This document shows positions 32,275 through 42,405 of a stretch of 64,000 nt of DNA, piece after piece. This DNA comes from Lycorma delicatula. Lineage: Eukaryota > Arthropoda > Insecta > Hemiptera > Fulgoridae. Position numbers and translations under genes: made by a program. Position 1 is the first letter of the stretch. Each line of letters begins with the position of its first letter. Under the pieces are notes generated by a model. That model made no database searches. It was not told where the DNA came from and worked only from the letters and a program-made list of their open reading frames with translations. The stretch spans positions 33,066,520 through 33,130,519 of the forward strand of contig NC_134467.1 of assembly GCF_047948215.1 (NCBI RefSeq), in the 5' to 3' direction.

Positions 32275-33605
32275 CAGGGTGTCTCATATAAAACGCAACC
32301 CATCAATCACTCATCCATGAAATTTTAACAGTCAAGCTTACTCCCCTACTCGTTACTGAAATGGACTCGTCCAACATCTGAACATCGCGGCGACGCAGAT
32401 GTAACAACCGATAGTAACAACAATGCAATCATAACATTCAGTGTATTGCTAGAGACAAGATGGTGTTTTCGCTAGACGAACGTGTTTTCATTGTCGAGTC
32501 GTACTTCAGTACGAAATCAGTGGTTGCAGTGCAAGATTTGTTTCGCCATAAGTACCCAGATAAACCGGCTCCTAACAAAACATCAGTATTAAGGTTAGTC
32601 GCAAAATTTAGAGAGACCGGTTCTGTTAATAACAAGGAACACAAAAGATCTGCGTCAGTGTTGAATACAGATACAGTCGCTGAAATCAAAGTCCGATTAC
32701 TCGCCTCGCCAAATAAATCGATCAGACGTTTGTCTGCTGAAATTAATTTGTCTAAATCAACTGTTCATCGAGCGACCAAAAATTACAATTACGACCTTAT
32801 CGAATTCAAACGGTTCATCGACTTCTTGAGCCCGACAAAGAAAAACGGCTACAATATTGTCAACGGTTCCGTCGATTTCTGCGTGAGGGAATTAATGTTA
32901 TGGATTCGTTATTTTTCACAGAAGAAGCACGGTTTCATTCGGATGGCTACATAAACAGTCAAAACAGTAGAATTTGGAGTGCTGAAAATCCCCACGTTTA
33001 TCACGAAAAACAATTACACCAGCAGATGTTGGGCGTGTGGTGCGCGATATCGCGGAAGAAAGTAATCGGTCCTATTTTTTTTCGTGTACACCATTAATAA
33101 AAGAACGATATCAGGATATTTTATTTCGGTTCATCGCACTCTTAAAAGAGGAAGACAGACACTGCTGGCTACAACATGATGGTGCGACATCGCACTACGC
33201 AGGTTCAACTTCTGATTTCGTTGAGTAATTCTTTGGTAATCGTGTTATCGGTCGAGGCTTGTGGCCACTAAGATCTCCAGATTTGACTGCGGTGGATTTT
33301 TTTCTACGGATTACTTCAAAGAAAAACCCTACAGCAACAAACCACGAACTCTTGAACGATTGAAGGTCAATATTGAACAAGCTGTATTAAATATCCAGCC
33401 ACAAACTTTGAAAAAAGTTGCAAGAAACGCTGTAAAAAAAATTGAAGCTTGTATTCAAGAAGATGGCGGCCACTTCCAACATTTACTCTAAATGTAAGGT
33501 AATGGATGGTAATAATAAAAATTATATTTACATTTACACATGCCTTTTTATTATTTCAATACCTACCAATATAATGTTGGGTTGCGTTTTATATGGGATA
33601 CCCTA
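32275..33605 (+). mobile_element. Mariner-like transposon, family T2, copy 1
   Basis: The terminal inverted repeats CAGGGTGTCTCATATAAAAC and (right, complemented) TAGGGTATCCCATATAAAAC continue GCAACCCA. TA flanks both ends (32273-32274 and 33606-33607). Length is 1331 bp with one transposase pseudogene. Copy 2 is at 44178-45386. Confidence 0.92.
32460..33491 (+). pseudogene. T2 transposase pseudogene
   Basis: ATG at 32460 opens MVFSLDERVFIVESYF, DLFRHKYPDKPAP and FRETGSVNNKEHKRSASVL (N-terminal helix-turn-helix), then IRRLSAEINLSKSTVHRATK. Near 32785 an A-run one base short shifts the frame. The true continuation (LRPYRIQTVHRLLEPDKEK) is in another frame. The first catalytic block reads FFTEEARFHSDG: the expected Asp is Glu here, whereas copy 2 has Asp. 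WCAISRKKVIGPIFF follows, then WLQHDGATSHYA (second Asp). A TAA stop after DFVE and a shift near 33300 damage the third block (SPDLTAVDFFLR). By hand count 38 residues separate the second Asp from the DFF Asp in copy 2. It is dead. Confidence 0.88.
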
Positions 33606-35149
33606 TATAAATATATTTATATATCCTGTAACATTCCCGGTAACGTCAGGATTCCAACGCGTGGAGATACATCTAAATCGGTTTAGTGGTTGAGGAGCTA
33701 CAGTTGAACGAAAATAAATATATAAACTCCATATTACATTTCTTTTTGGGCAGTCGTGTAAAAAGAGACAATGAGAAAAAATTATTTTTTTTGTGTTAAA
33801 TGAGTAGCATTTAATGTTGGTTATTTTCCCTAGAAAATATTTACGTCAATTAAGTGACTTAAATATCAGATTTCATATCAGATTAACTGAAAATTGTATC
33901 ATTCTAAACGCATTGAAATAAAATTTAAGATAAATAAACATTTAAAATACATTTGTAAAATTTTTTAAATAAATACTTAGCAGTAAATATAATTATTAAT
34001 CTTTATTTTAGTATTTTTAACTTTTTTTTTTTTGATAGACCGACCCTTTCGGCTCCGATGTAGATAGAAAATAAAACAGAAGGCTGATGTATACGAGTTA
34101 AACAGAGAGAGAAAGAGAATGTCTGACTGTAAAACTACTGATTAATATTTATGAGAAACAGAATGGTTATTTGCTTTTCGCTGTGACAAATAGCAGCAGA
34201 AAAAATAAGATTGGAGAGTGGGGCAGGGGAAGAAAGAGAGAGAAAAATGAGTTTAAATAGAGAGTTAAAGAGATTCAATATAAAACCAGAAGGAATAAGT
34301 GAGAGTGTTAAACAAAGACAGACAGATTATATGATTTGAGAGCGCGGAGAATATCGAAATGAACAACTAGAGTTACATATTAGATGAATTTTAGTTACTA
34401 AATAGAGTCAATTGTATATTTAAATTTATTTACTGCTTCTATATATTCCTAACTTACTATTCTCATATGTAAACTTTACAGAGTACATTTGTCGTTTGTA
34501 ATAACATTTACAAACATACACCCACAGTACCCAACCCACAATTTGTGGGTTGTATTTGTGTTGGTTTGCGTATAACTGCAACAAATATTAATTTTTTTTT
34601 TTAAATGTTGTCCTGTCGCATAAAGCATTATAATGAAAAATATATTACACAACAATATTCTTATTAAATTTTTCCAAATAATTTTTTTCCGTTTTTAATT
34701 TATTTTTTTTTTATTTCGAATAAATTTATTATTTAAATTATATATAATTTATAAACATTTTTTAATACCGTTATGGTAGATAATCTCTAGAAATACAGAA
34801 AAATATTATGGCTTCTAAATCAAATGGTCTTAGCTTCGATTCCTAACAATGGTTTGATATTTTTATTTTTTCAGTTGTAATAATAATTAAATTATTGAGG
34901 AAAAGTACTTCCTATTTGTCAAAAATTAATTTCTTATATTAAAAATCTGTTTTTTTCTGTTTTCATGAACAACTGTATTTAAAATTAATAAGTTATAATT
35001 ATAAAGCTTATAAAAATGTATGCATAAAGTTTGGCGTTTATATTTTTTTAATCTAAGAAATTTATAAAATTATATTAGGAATTAATGAGTTTATATTTTA
35101 ATTTTTTTTATACATTTTTAATGGAAGGAGCTGTTAAAAATTATTACAA
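33606..35149. other. AT-rich intergenic sequence
   Basis: No gene. 33610-33720 (GTAACATTCCCGGTAACGTC, GTTTAGTGGTTGAGGAGCTA) has the look of a generic transposon end but has no partner I could identify. 34070-34330 is purine-rich. Confidence 0.45.
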
Positions 35150-35760
35150 TAAAATCTGATGTGGACACCATATGACTTCTTTGTACTCCTATTAAATTAC
35201 ATATACACATTTTTTTTTAAATGAAAAGTACATGAAATTTTTTTTTTGTCCAGTAATTTGACTGGTTTGATGCAGCTCACCAAGATTCCCTATCTAGTGC
35301 TAGTCGTTTCATTTCAGTATACTCTCTACATCCTACATCCCTAACAATTTGTTTTACATATTCCAAACGTGGCCTGCCTACACAATTTTTCCCTTCTACC
35401 TGTCCTTCCAATATTAAAGCGACTATTCCAGGATGCCTTAGTATGTGGCCTCTAAGTCTGTCTCTTCTATTAACTATATTTATCCAAATGCTTCTTTCTT
35501 CATCTATTTGCCGCAATACCTCTTCATTTGTCACTTTATCCATCCATATGATTTTTAACATTCTCCTATAGCACCAGATTTCAAAAACTTCTAATCTTTT
35601 CTTCTCAGATACTCCGATTGTCCAAGTTTCACTTCCATATAAAGCGACACTCCAAACATGAAATTTTATTTCGTTAATAACTTTCGATATTTTTGAATGT
35701 TTTTTTTTTTCAGTAAAGGTAACTAATATATATAAATTAAAATAAAACCCTTTCGGCACA
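35150..35760 (-). mobile_element. LINE copy with 12-bp TSD, next to a family X end
   Basis: The X 3' end (AATCTGATGTGGACACCATA, TTAAATTACATATACACATT) occupies 35150-35220. The LINE is 35242-35656, flanked by ACATGAAATTTT at 35230-35241 and 35656-35667. The boundaries share a base or two, so limits are ±2. It is the shortest coding copy of the family: its 5' end falls at VWSVALYGSETW. Confidence 0.85.
35277..35660 (-). pseudogene. LINE ORF2 C-terminal domain, uninterrupted
   Basis: The minus-strand frame is open through the whole LINE portion: VWSVALYGSETWTIGV, KKRLEVFEIWCYRRMLKI, WMDKVTNEEVLRQIDEERS, INIVNRRDRLRGHILRHPGI, VEGKNCVGRPRLEYVKQIV, then EMKRLALDRESW at the end. It shows the intact C-terminus that is shifted in the other copies. 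The frame continues into non-LINE sequence up to 35759, which is not part of the protein. The catalytic domain is absent. Confidence 0.85.
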
Positions 35761-36365
35761 CCGGAAGGCGGAGGTATATTTAACCGTTGCTAAGTAGGGG
35801 ATAAAAAAGATTTCCACCTTAAAATTAAGAAAAACTTAAAATTTACTCAATACGATAATGGTTCAAAAGGTTGCACATGTTTAGCATACAAGCCCGATCT
35901 TCTTACAATTCCAGAAAAAGTTTGTCATCCCTTGACGTAAGGGTTGGTTATAAAAAAATTGTTACAGACAAAAGTTTTAGGTAATGATTAGCGGACTAAT
36001 GAATACATTAAACCGATTCGATACTGTGCCTATTAGGAGAGGTATGAGTTTTTTGTATTCAAAACCCCATTTTTTCCCACAATGGGCCAATGGCTGGTGA
36101 TATAAAAAACCGTTACTTATGTAGGTTTTAGGCCCTTATTCAAAAAATAGTAGCAATTTTAAACGAATTCGATATTTTACTTAATAAGAAAGTTATAACA
36201 ATTTTTTTTTCAAAACCCCCCATTTCCATCCACATGGTCTGATTTTGGCCGATAACGAACTCGACTGAGAATTTGGGACGAAATATATTTAAGGAAAATT
36301 TGAAAGGGATTGGCACAAATAAGGCAGTTATCGTAAGAAAGTTATATATATATATATATATATAT
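35752..36365 (+). repeat. Family W, copy 2
   Basis: It starts CTTTCGGCACACCGGAAGGC and follows copy 1 block by block, ending GGCAGTTATCGTAAGAAAGT and a (TA)n run (36342-36365). Confidence 0.7.
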
Positions 36366-36410
36366 AGATTCATACTTGAGAATCACAAGGTGATTATCAA
36401 GTATGAATCT
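36366..36410. repeat. Hairpin with 21-bp arms
   Basis: AGATTCATACTTGAGAATCA-C and GTGATTATCAAGTATGAATC-T pair over 21 bp with one mismatch around the loop AAG. It abuts the (TA)n tail of the W repeat. Confidence 0.85.
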
Positions 36411-36821
36411 ACAAATGAATTACGGTCTCCAACGAAAACAAAACCCAGCACGTCAATTGAGAAAAAGGTGAGATTTTGATAAAAACGCGATTCGTAAAAA
36501 AATTACACGAATTTGAATTATTTAGAAATAGTTTAGCGGTGTATTATGTTCTTTGTAAGAAAATTCGGTTATTGTCTTCGACAACGCTTCTTATCATTAA
36601 ACGAAAAGAATGGCAGCCGTGTTATAGAAAAACAATGATATCAAAATGTGGCTTAGTTCAAAAAGAATGATTTTTGAAGAGGTTTAAGTTAATGTTCAAT
36701 GATTGCAAAGGGTTTCGCGTATTAAAAAAGTAATTATAGTCCGTATAAAATTGGTTTGACACACAACGCCGTATTGGTAAGTCGGGTTTTTATTCGGCTC
36801 CTAACGAATATGTTTGCCGGC

Positions 36822-36962
36822 CACCGTGGTGCAAGTGGTAATGTCTCGGACTTTAATCCGGTGGTTCCGAGTTGGAATCCCGGTCAGGAATGGCATTTTT
36901 ATACGCTTTAAATCATTCATATCATCATCTGAAGTAATTCGTAACGGTGGTTTCGGAGGTTA
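36822..36962 (+). mobile_element. SINE with a different tRNA-like head (SINE-2)
   Basis: The head has an A box, GTGGTGCAAGTGGTAATGT (36826-36844), and a B box, GAGTTGGAATCCC (36869-36881). After a short linker the tail is that of SINE-1: ATTCATATCATCATCTGAAG, TAATTCGTAACGG and TTTCGGAGGTTAGAAAG. The SINE-1 body is missing, so this is a chimera or a sister family. Confidence 0.65.
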
Positions 36963-37599
36963 GAAAGAACAAAAAAAAACGAATACCTTAGTATTGTACT
37001 TAGTTGTGTGGTTTCAGTGTTACTATTTGTGAATTTTGTTGTTTGCTTTTGCATAGCAAAGAACGCTAAATGACCAAAAAACGATTGTTTGGTCATATAT
37101 ATGTAAAAAAATAACCTACCAAAGGATTTTTTGGTCATTATGTAGGCATATTACTTTCTGTGTATTTTGGTTATTTCGAGATTTTTTGTTTGCATAGTCT
37201 TAAGTCTATCTGGGCTATAAGAAAGTTGGGTGTTTTAATTTATTTACTGTAAGTCATCCTTCTTGGTGGCTTTTCTTTTTGTTTTGGTGTTTTTTTTTTT
37301 TTTTTTTTAATAAAATACAGATGTTTTAGCTGTTAAATATAATTCAAAGAAATTTGGTCGTTGTATTTGACAGCGGCCATCTTGCATTGATCTGATAAGT
37401 TTTCCTTTGTTTACATTTCCAAATTAAAAATGTACAAATTAAAAATAGATAGATAGATTTATTAAAAATAGATGAAAACAATCTTTGATGCGGGTTATAT
37501 ATCGTGCTAAAATTTGAGCTCAATCGGTGCAGAGCATTTTGAGTTTTTGAAGCCGTACACAAACGAACTTAACATTTATATATATATATAAAATTTTGA
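36963..37599. other. AT-rich intergenic sequence
   Basis: No gene. A T-run lies at 37291-37308. Near 37500-37570 AGCTCAATCGGTGCAGAGCA, TTTTTGAAGCCGTACACAAA resembles common insect transposon subterminal sequence. Confidence 0.4.
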
Positions 37600-37715
37600 G
37601 CTGACGGTGATTTTGTGGTCTGGGGAATGTGAAACGGAAAGATATGTCGAAATTTCCCGGAAGTCGAATAATTGTACCCATTACAACAGGTAACTTTCTT
37701 ATCAAATCTACCTAA
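37600..37715 (+). repeat. Family Z, copy 2
   Basis: It matches 22441-22560 (GCTGACGGTGATTTTGTGG, AAGATATGTCGAAATTTCCC, AAGTCGAATAATTGTACCC) and also follows a (TA)n run. Confidence 0.6.
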
Positions 37716-37725
37716 AAGAATGAGA

Positions 37726-37930
37726 TGAAGTCAGATATGAACCGATATGCCTTCCCCTTATAAGATCCAAATATTTTCTTAATAAAAATTGTATTTGGCT
37801 ATAACTGTGGAACCACACTTTGATCTTAGCCAAGAGGCCGAGAAGCGATAAATAACTCTGGAACCATTGAAAATAAGTACCACTTTTGATATATCTTTGA
37901 AAAGCTCTCAATGAGGATTTATTACTGCAT
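37726..37930 (-). repeat. Family X fragment carrying a U2 snRNA insertion
   Basis: Outside 37815-37851 this is X sequence on the minus strand: AAAGCTTTTC-like GAAAAGCTCTCAATGAGG, AATAAGTACCAC, the AACCATTGAAAATAAGT block, and GAACCGATATGCCTTCCCCT at the degraded B-box end. Confidence 0.65.
37815..37851 (-). pseudogene. U2 snRNA 5'-end retrocopy (35 nt)
   Basis: On the minus strand ATCGCTTCTCGGCCTCTTGG then CTAAGATCAAAGTGT equals the first 35 bases of U2 snRNA. The one difference I can see from the animal U2 5' end I know is a C for a T in the CCTTTTGG segment. The copy stops inside the region after the branch-point-interacting sequence and has no A tail. It is flanked by ATAACTGTGGAACC (37801-37814) and ATAACTCTGGAACC (37852-37865), a 14-bp target duplication with one mismatch. 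Length and ends fit a 3'-truncated snRNA retropseudogene. No promoter or Sm site is present, so it is not a gene. Confidence 0.9.
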
Positions 37931-38459
37931 CCTGACCCCGTAGAGGAAGACGCACACCACCACCCCTTCCGTTTCTAGCCCTTATAGGTTTTACCGAAGG
38001 TCATCTTTGAAACTTCAGCTTTTGAAATATTCTATTCCGCCTCGGCCAGGATGCCACCGATGCGATGCCATGAATGACATTCCCGTCGGTGTACTACTAT
38101 TTAATGAACTCAAAAGAAAACACATCTCACAGAGTCTTAAGCAAGACTGAAAATACCTAACCAAACAAAGGAATTAAACTACCTACTCGTAGAAGGTAAA
38201 AGTGAGTTCAAAACACAACACGAAACATTAAAATATTACACGGAAAAGTAAAAGCACAGTAACATTTAGGTTTTAAAGGTCAAACGGAGTAAAAATGTAA
38301 TTCACTATTTTTTTTTTTTTTTTTAATTTCTCGGTAACGAATGAAAATATCAAATTTATCAACTTATCTCCCTCTTATCCACATATTTCTGTAAAGTCAT
38401 TTTTATTCTCTTCCCCATAGTTTGCAAGATAAATGGCCTGGAATATAAATATTCCAGGA
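37931..38459. other. Intergenic sequence
   Basis: It has moderately GC-rich patches (GCCTCGGCCAGGATGCCACC at 38040) and a T-run (38309-38325) followed by TAATTTCTCGGTAACGAATG. That last block also occurs, diverged, at 61157 and 61306. No gene is recognised. Confidence 0.4.
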
Positions 38460-38690
38460 ATATTATATGACCTTCAAAAACTTGTAACTCGTATAACACT
38501 ATCTCTAATGGTTAGCTGTATGACCTTTAAAAAAAGATTCAAGGTCATATGTGCAAACACATATTCCAATGTAAAGGTTTCTTCTGCTCTTTTCAATGGT
38601 GAGGCCAAAAATAAGTCATTCCATTTGAAAAAAAAATATGTTAACCTTCAAATAAGGTCAAGGTCAAACCCAAGGTCACCATGAGTTGTC
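38460..38690. promoter_or_regulatory. Cluster of six nuclear-receptor half-sites (AGGTCA)
   Basis: TGACCT occurs at 38468 and 38521, and AGGTCA at 38542, 38655, 38661 and 38673. The site at 38539-38547 is TCAAGGTCA, the extended monomer site of FTZ-F1/ERR-type receptors. 38655-38666 is a direct repeat without spacer. Function is unproven. The cluster could be part of an unrecognised repeat. Confidence 0.35.
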
Positions 38691-38699
38691 CCCCTTCCA

Positions 38700-39764
38700 A
38701 AATGAGTAACTTTAGTACAATTTTTTAATTATGCATATTTTACAAAAAAATCGCTCGGGGAGATAAAAATTAAACGCTTTGTATATCAATTTTTGTCTTG
38801 CACGATTATAATTTCCTGTTATTTAACCATTTATTACAATAGAAATTTTAATATACCTATCAATATATTTATGATAATTTTTGTAACATCCTGCCAGAAT
38901 TTCTTTTTTAAAAGATATTTTAATTTCTAATTATACCGAACTATCTAATTTTTATATCAATAAACAATCGTTAAAAAATTACTTATATCATCGATAAACG
39001 GATAATAATAATAACGAAAATGAAACAGAAGGCTGCTACCACCAATGACATCTAGAATGAATGGCTTCGCTAGTTGCTTGTTGAGATGGTTAAATTGCAG
39101 GCAGTAATGTACAGCAATGTCAATTGCTTACGTCATCATCATATTCCTAGCTTCTCCTATTCCGACCGCAATACAATTGAACGACAATCAACTCTAATGA
39201 ATTGACTGACCCACCCCGCTGTATAAGCTACCCCTTTCTCTTTTATATGTTCCCTCTCTCTCACACTTATAATGCACACTATAACTATTATTAATAATTC
39301 CTCTTAAGTCTATGAATTTCTCATACATAGATACATTGATACCCTTTGAGAATTTTAAATGTCAACTCTTATTATTAAATCTATATTAAAACAAATTGTT
39401 CGTAAAATTTAACCTGAAAAAAATTTTAAATAAAATACTGTTGTTTAGAATAGCTTTTAAAATATTGAAAGGAAAATTTTTAAAACGATCCATGGCCGGA
39501 AAAAAACGAAAGGTGGATACAGAATGAAATCAAATAAAGGAATTAACAAAATTTAAACTTTTGAAGATTTATAAACACAATCCCAAAAAGAAGAAAAATA
39601 CATTTTTTGGAACATATAATTCAAATGGATTCAGACAGATTGAACAAAAAGCTTTTTGGTAAATTTTGAAAATATAAAACTCCGTCCCCACATACTAAAT
39701 AAATCTAAATAAAACAAATATAGAAATAAATTTAGGTAAAAATCCACAGAATAGAGGTTCTTAT
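38700..39764. other. Intergenic sequence
   Basis: No gene or repeat is recognised. It is less AT-rich around 39020-39250. Confidence 0.45.
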
Positions 39765-39956
39765 ACATTCATTCATTCATAATGTTTTGCCATTAGGCAG
39801 GTCCTGTCATGGCTACAGTTCTCCACCTTCTTCTATCCTTTGCTAACCTCTTTTATTCAACATATTTTCCCTTTTCCATAATCCTAAGCATCATCATAAA
39901 TCTCTTTCTTTCCTTCCATTCACCAAATCTTCTATCACAACTATTAATTCGTGTTA

Positions 39957-39987
39957 TTCCAGGAAAAGTTTTAAACTTTTCCTGGAA
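39957..39987. repeat. Perfect hairpin with 15-bp arms
   Basis: TTCCAGGAAAAGTTT and AAACTTTTCCTGGAA are exact complements around a single T, at the junction of LINE and Helitron-like sequence. Confidence 0.85.
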
Positions 39988-40370
39988 TCACATGGAAGAG
40001 GATGAAATTATGAATTTTTCCTCTTCAACGACGACCTAATATCATTTTTTATTTCGTTTTTGAGATAAAAATAACACATTATGGGTTTTATAACTATCCG
40101 ATTTTCGGTTTTCTACTTTGAACCCTTCCCGAGATATAAGGAATTCTAAAGTAATAGAAAGGGGAACCAAAAGGAATATTATGTTCACCTAAAGAAGGAG
40201 TTTGTATGTCAATAACGAGGGAAACATTAAAGAAAAGAGATCATTTCAGGCGTTAAGTATTTTTTAATCCGTATTATACTCACAATTATCAGAATAACGA
40301 ACCCAGTGAGGGTCTATACTATACGGGAAGGGCTTATTTCGGTCGCCCTGTCCAGCTAGTATATGCTATA
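39988..40370 (+). mobile_element. Helitron-like element, family H2, copy 1
   Basis: It aligns block by block with 41370-41760: GACGACCTAATATC, CCTTCCCGAGATATA, AACGAGG-AAAC, TTCAGGC-TTAA and ATAACGAAC. Its 3' end, GGGAAGGGCTTATTTCGG, GCCCTGTCCAGCTAG, closes with a small hairpin and CTAG at 40356-40359. It lies inside the LINE. No coding capacity. Confidence 0.5.
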
Positions 40371-40667
40371 TATATAAACTTCTTCTCACCTGGTCGTAGC
40401 CATCTAAAGACCTCGTTCAAGACAGTTCTTTTCTTTATATTCAATCAGGTTTAGCGTTTTCCAATACTCTTCTATTCTGCTAAATATTTCCTCATTTCTT
40501 ACACGGTTTTGCCATCTGGCATTTAAAATTCTGCGTTACACCCGCATCTCAAAAGCCTCATTTCATTTTCCTCTGCTTTTCTCATCATCCAGGTTTTAGA
40601 TCCATAGAGTTTCACATTCCAAATAAAACACTTCATTAATCTCTTCCTTAAGCCTTCTTTTCTTTTT

Positions 40668-40745
40668 CCTGTTTAGCCTCCAGGAATTACCGTTCAGGTA
40701 TTACTTTAGATGATGAATGAGGATGATATGTATGAGTGTAAATGA
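40668..40745 (-). repeat. SINE-1 tail fragment
   Basis: CTGTTTAGCCTCCAGGAATTACC through GATATGTATGAGTGTAAATGA is the 3' ~80 bases of SINE-1, cut off before the tRNA head. Confidence 0.75.
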
Positions 40746-40947
40746 TCGTTCCAATTATTACTACAGCCACTTCAACGAAACCAATTATCATGTATATAAA
40801 ACCCATATCCAACACTTTAATTCTCTCCCGAAAAAAGTGGTTAAATCATTTACATTAGTGGATCCTGAAAACATAATAAGCTGGGTATAATTCATCTGCT
40901 ATATGAATTCATTATCGGTTTAAATTAAGGTCACTTCTTACTTTTTA

Positions 40948-41220
40948 TTTCTGTTTAGCCTCCAAAAACATCGGAAGGCATTACTTTAGAGGATGATATG
41001 TATGAGTGTAAATGAAGTGTAATCTTGCACAGTCTCAGTTCGACCACTCCTGAGATGTATGGTTAATTGAAACCCAACCACCAAAAAACATCAGTATCAA
41101 CGATTTAGTATTCAAATCCGTATAAAAGTAACTGCCTTTACTAGGATTTGAACGTTGGAACTCTCGTCAAATCAGCTGATTTGCGAAGACGCTTTCACCA
41201 CTAGACCAACGCGGTATGTA
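40948..41220 (-). mobile_element. SINE-1 copy 4
   Basis: Minus strand, from tail TGTTTAGCCTCCAAAAAC (40950) to head CTAGACCAACGCGG (41200-41213). Box B (GGATTTGAACG on the plus strand) and box A are present but diverged. No clear TSD. Confidence 0.85.
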
Positions 41221-41239
41221 ATCATGTTACTTAAACTGA

Positions 41240-41759
41240 AACACACACACACACATACGAAAGTTTGTAGCGATTTTATCCCTCTGCAACAGCGTCAAAC
41301 AAGAACCAACCGACCGAATACTTTCAAATTTTCAGAATACATTGCGTTATCCCAGTAAAGGTTTTAAGCTATAAATCGAGGCCCTAGCCTTCTTGGGGGT
41401 AAAGTTATGAATATTTTCACTTTGATGACGACCTAATATCCTTTTCTAAATTCATTTTTTTTTTTAACGAAAAAATAAATAGATTATGCGTTTTATATCA
41501 AATGCGATTTTCATCTATTTACCTTGACCCCTTCCCGAGATATAGGGTATTCCAGGACACTAGAAAGGGAAAATACGTTTGCCTACAGCAGCACCTTCTA
41601 TGTCAAGAACGAGGAAACGTTGAAGAACAGAGACCTTTTCAGGCTTTAACTGTTTTTAAATTCTTATTCTTCTCATAACCATGAGGATAACGAACACAGC
41701 AGGAAATCCGAACTAGTCGAAAAGGGCTCGCTTCGCTCCCCCTGAACGATCACTATATA

Positions 41760-41760
<1 letters not shown>
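41240..41760 (+). mobile_element. Helitron-like family H2, copy 2
   Basis: The right ~390 bases match H2 copy 1. The 3' end, AAGGGCTCGCTTCGCTCCCC, CTGAACGATCACTATA, lacks the CTAG and abuts a (TA)n run (41761-41816). Upstream CCTCTGCAACAGCGTCAAAC may be the 5' part of the element. Confidence 0.45.
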
Positions 41761-41822
<62 letters not shown>

Positions 41823-41959
41823 CAAAAGTTTTGAAAGAAAACTTTAGGTTAATGAAAGTAACAATTTAAGAAGAAAAAAATTAAATATAACAAGTTGCTT
41901 AGCTTATTTTTATTAACCATGGACCATTTTTATATAAATATATACATATATTATTACTA

Positions 41960-42405
41960 TAACAGTTTCCATTTACCAACAATCTTTAATAGTAATGTTC
42001 GAGCGCTTTCGCATTATTAATCCATCCTCAGGAACAACGATGTGTTATAAATTTATAACTATTTACTTCACATATAATTAATTATACTAAATTGAATTTG
42101 ATAAAAATATAAATATAACAATTGATCGTCAAAAGGTAAAATAAAGTTAACTTTATATCAGTATAAAGGTCTCAATTGTTATCACAACTGAGACCTTTAT
42201 AATGACATGACACATAACGTTAACCTTTTTTTTTACCTTTTGACGATCGTTATATTTATATTTTTATAAAATTCAATACAGTATAATTAATGATATGTGA
42301 AGTAAATAATTATAATATATAACACATCATTGTTCCTGAGGATGGATTAATCCGAAAGCGCTCGAACATTACTATTAAAGATTGTTGGTAAATAGAAACT
42401 ATTAT
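41960..42405. mobile_element. Foldback element with ~200-bp arms
   Basis: AGTTTCCATTTACCAACAAT at 41964 pairs with ATTGTTGGTAAATAGAAACT at 42381. The pairing continues through AGTAATGTTCGAGCGCTTTC / GAAAGCGCTCGAACATTACT, ATCCATCCTCAGGAACAA and GATCGTCAAAAGGTAAA to a short centre with AAGGTCTCAATTGT / ACAACTGAGACCTT. Almost the whole element is one hairpin. No coding capacity. Confidence 0.85.

Larger units (their letters stand above)
39765..40640 (-). pseudogene. Second LINE family, ORF2 C-terminus, split by a Helitron-like element
   Basis: Minus-strand pieces: 40374-40640 gives LRKRLMKCFIWNVKLYGSKT then WMMRKAEENEMRL, with a later EVFRWLRPGEKK. 39780-39987 gives KTFPGITRINSCDRRFGEWK, RKRFMMMLRIMEKGKYVE, KRLAKDRRRWRTVAMTGPA. 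The order is that of a LINE C-terminal domain (SVxLYGSETW ... KRLAxDRxxW). The 3' end has ATGAATGAATG-type repeats (39766-39780) as tail. The two halves are separated by about 390 bases of Helitron-like sequence. Stops are present in both halves. Confidence 0.75.

Noticed and set aside
38433..38684. 83-codon frame in the AGGTCA cluster
   Set aside because: No recognisable domain; probably chance.
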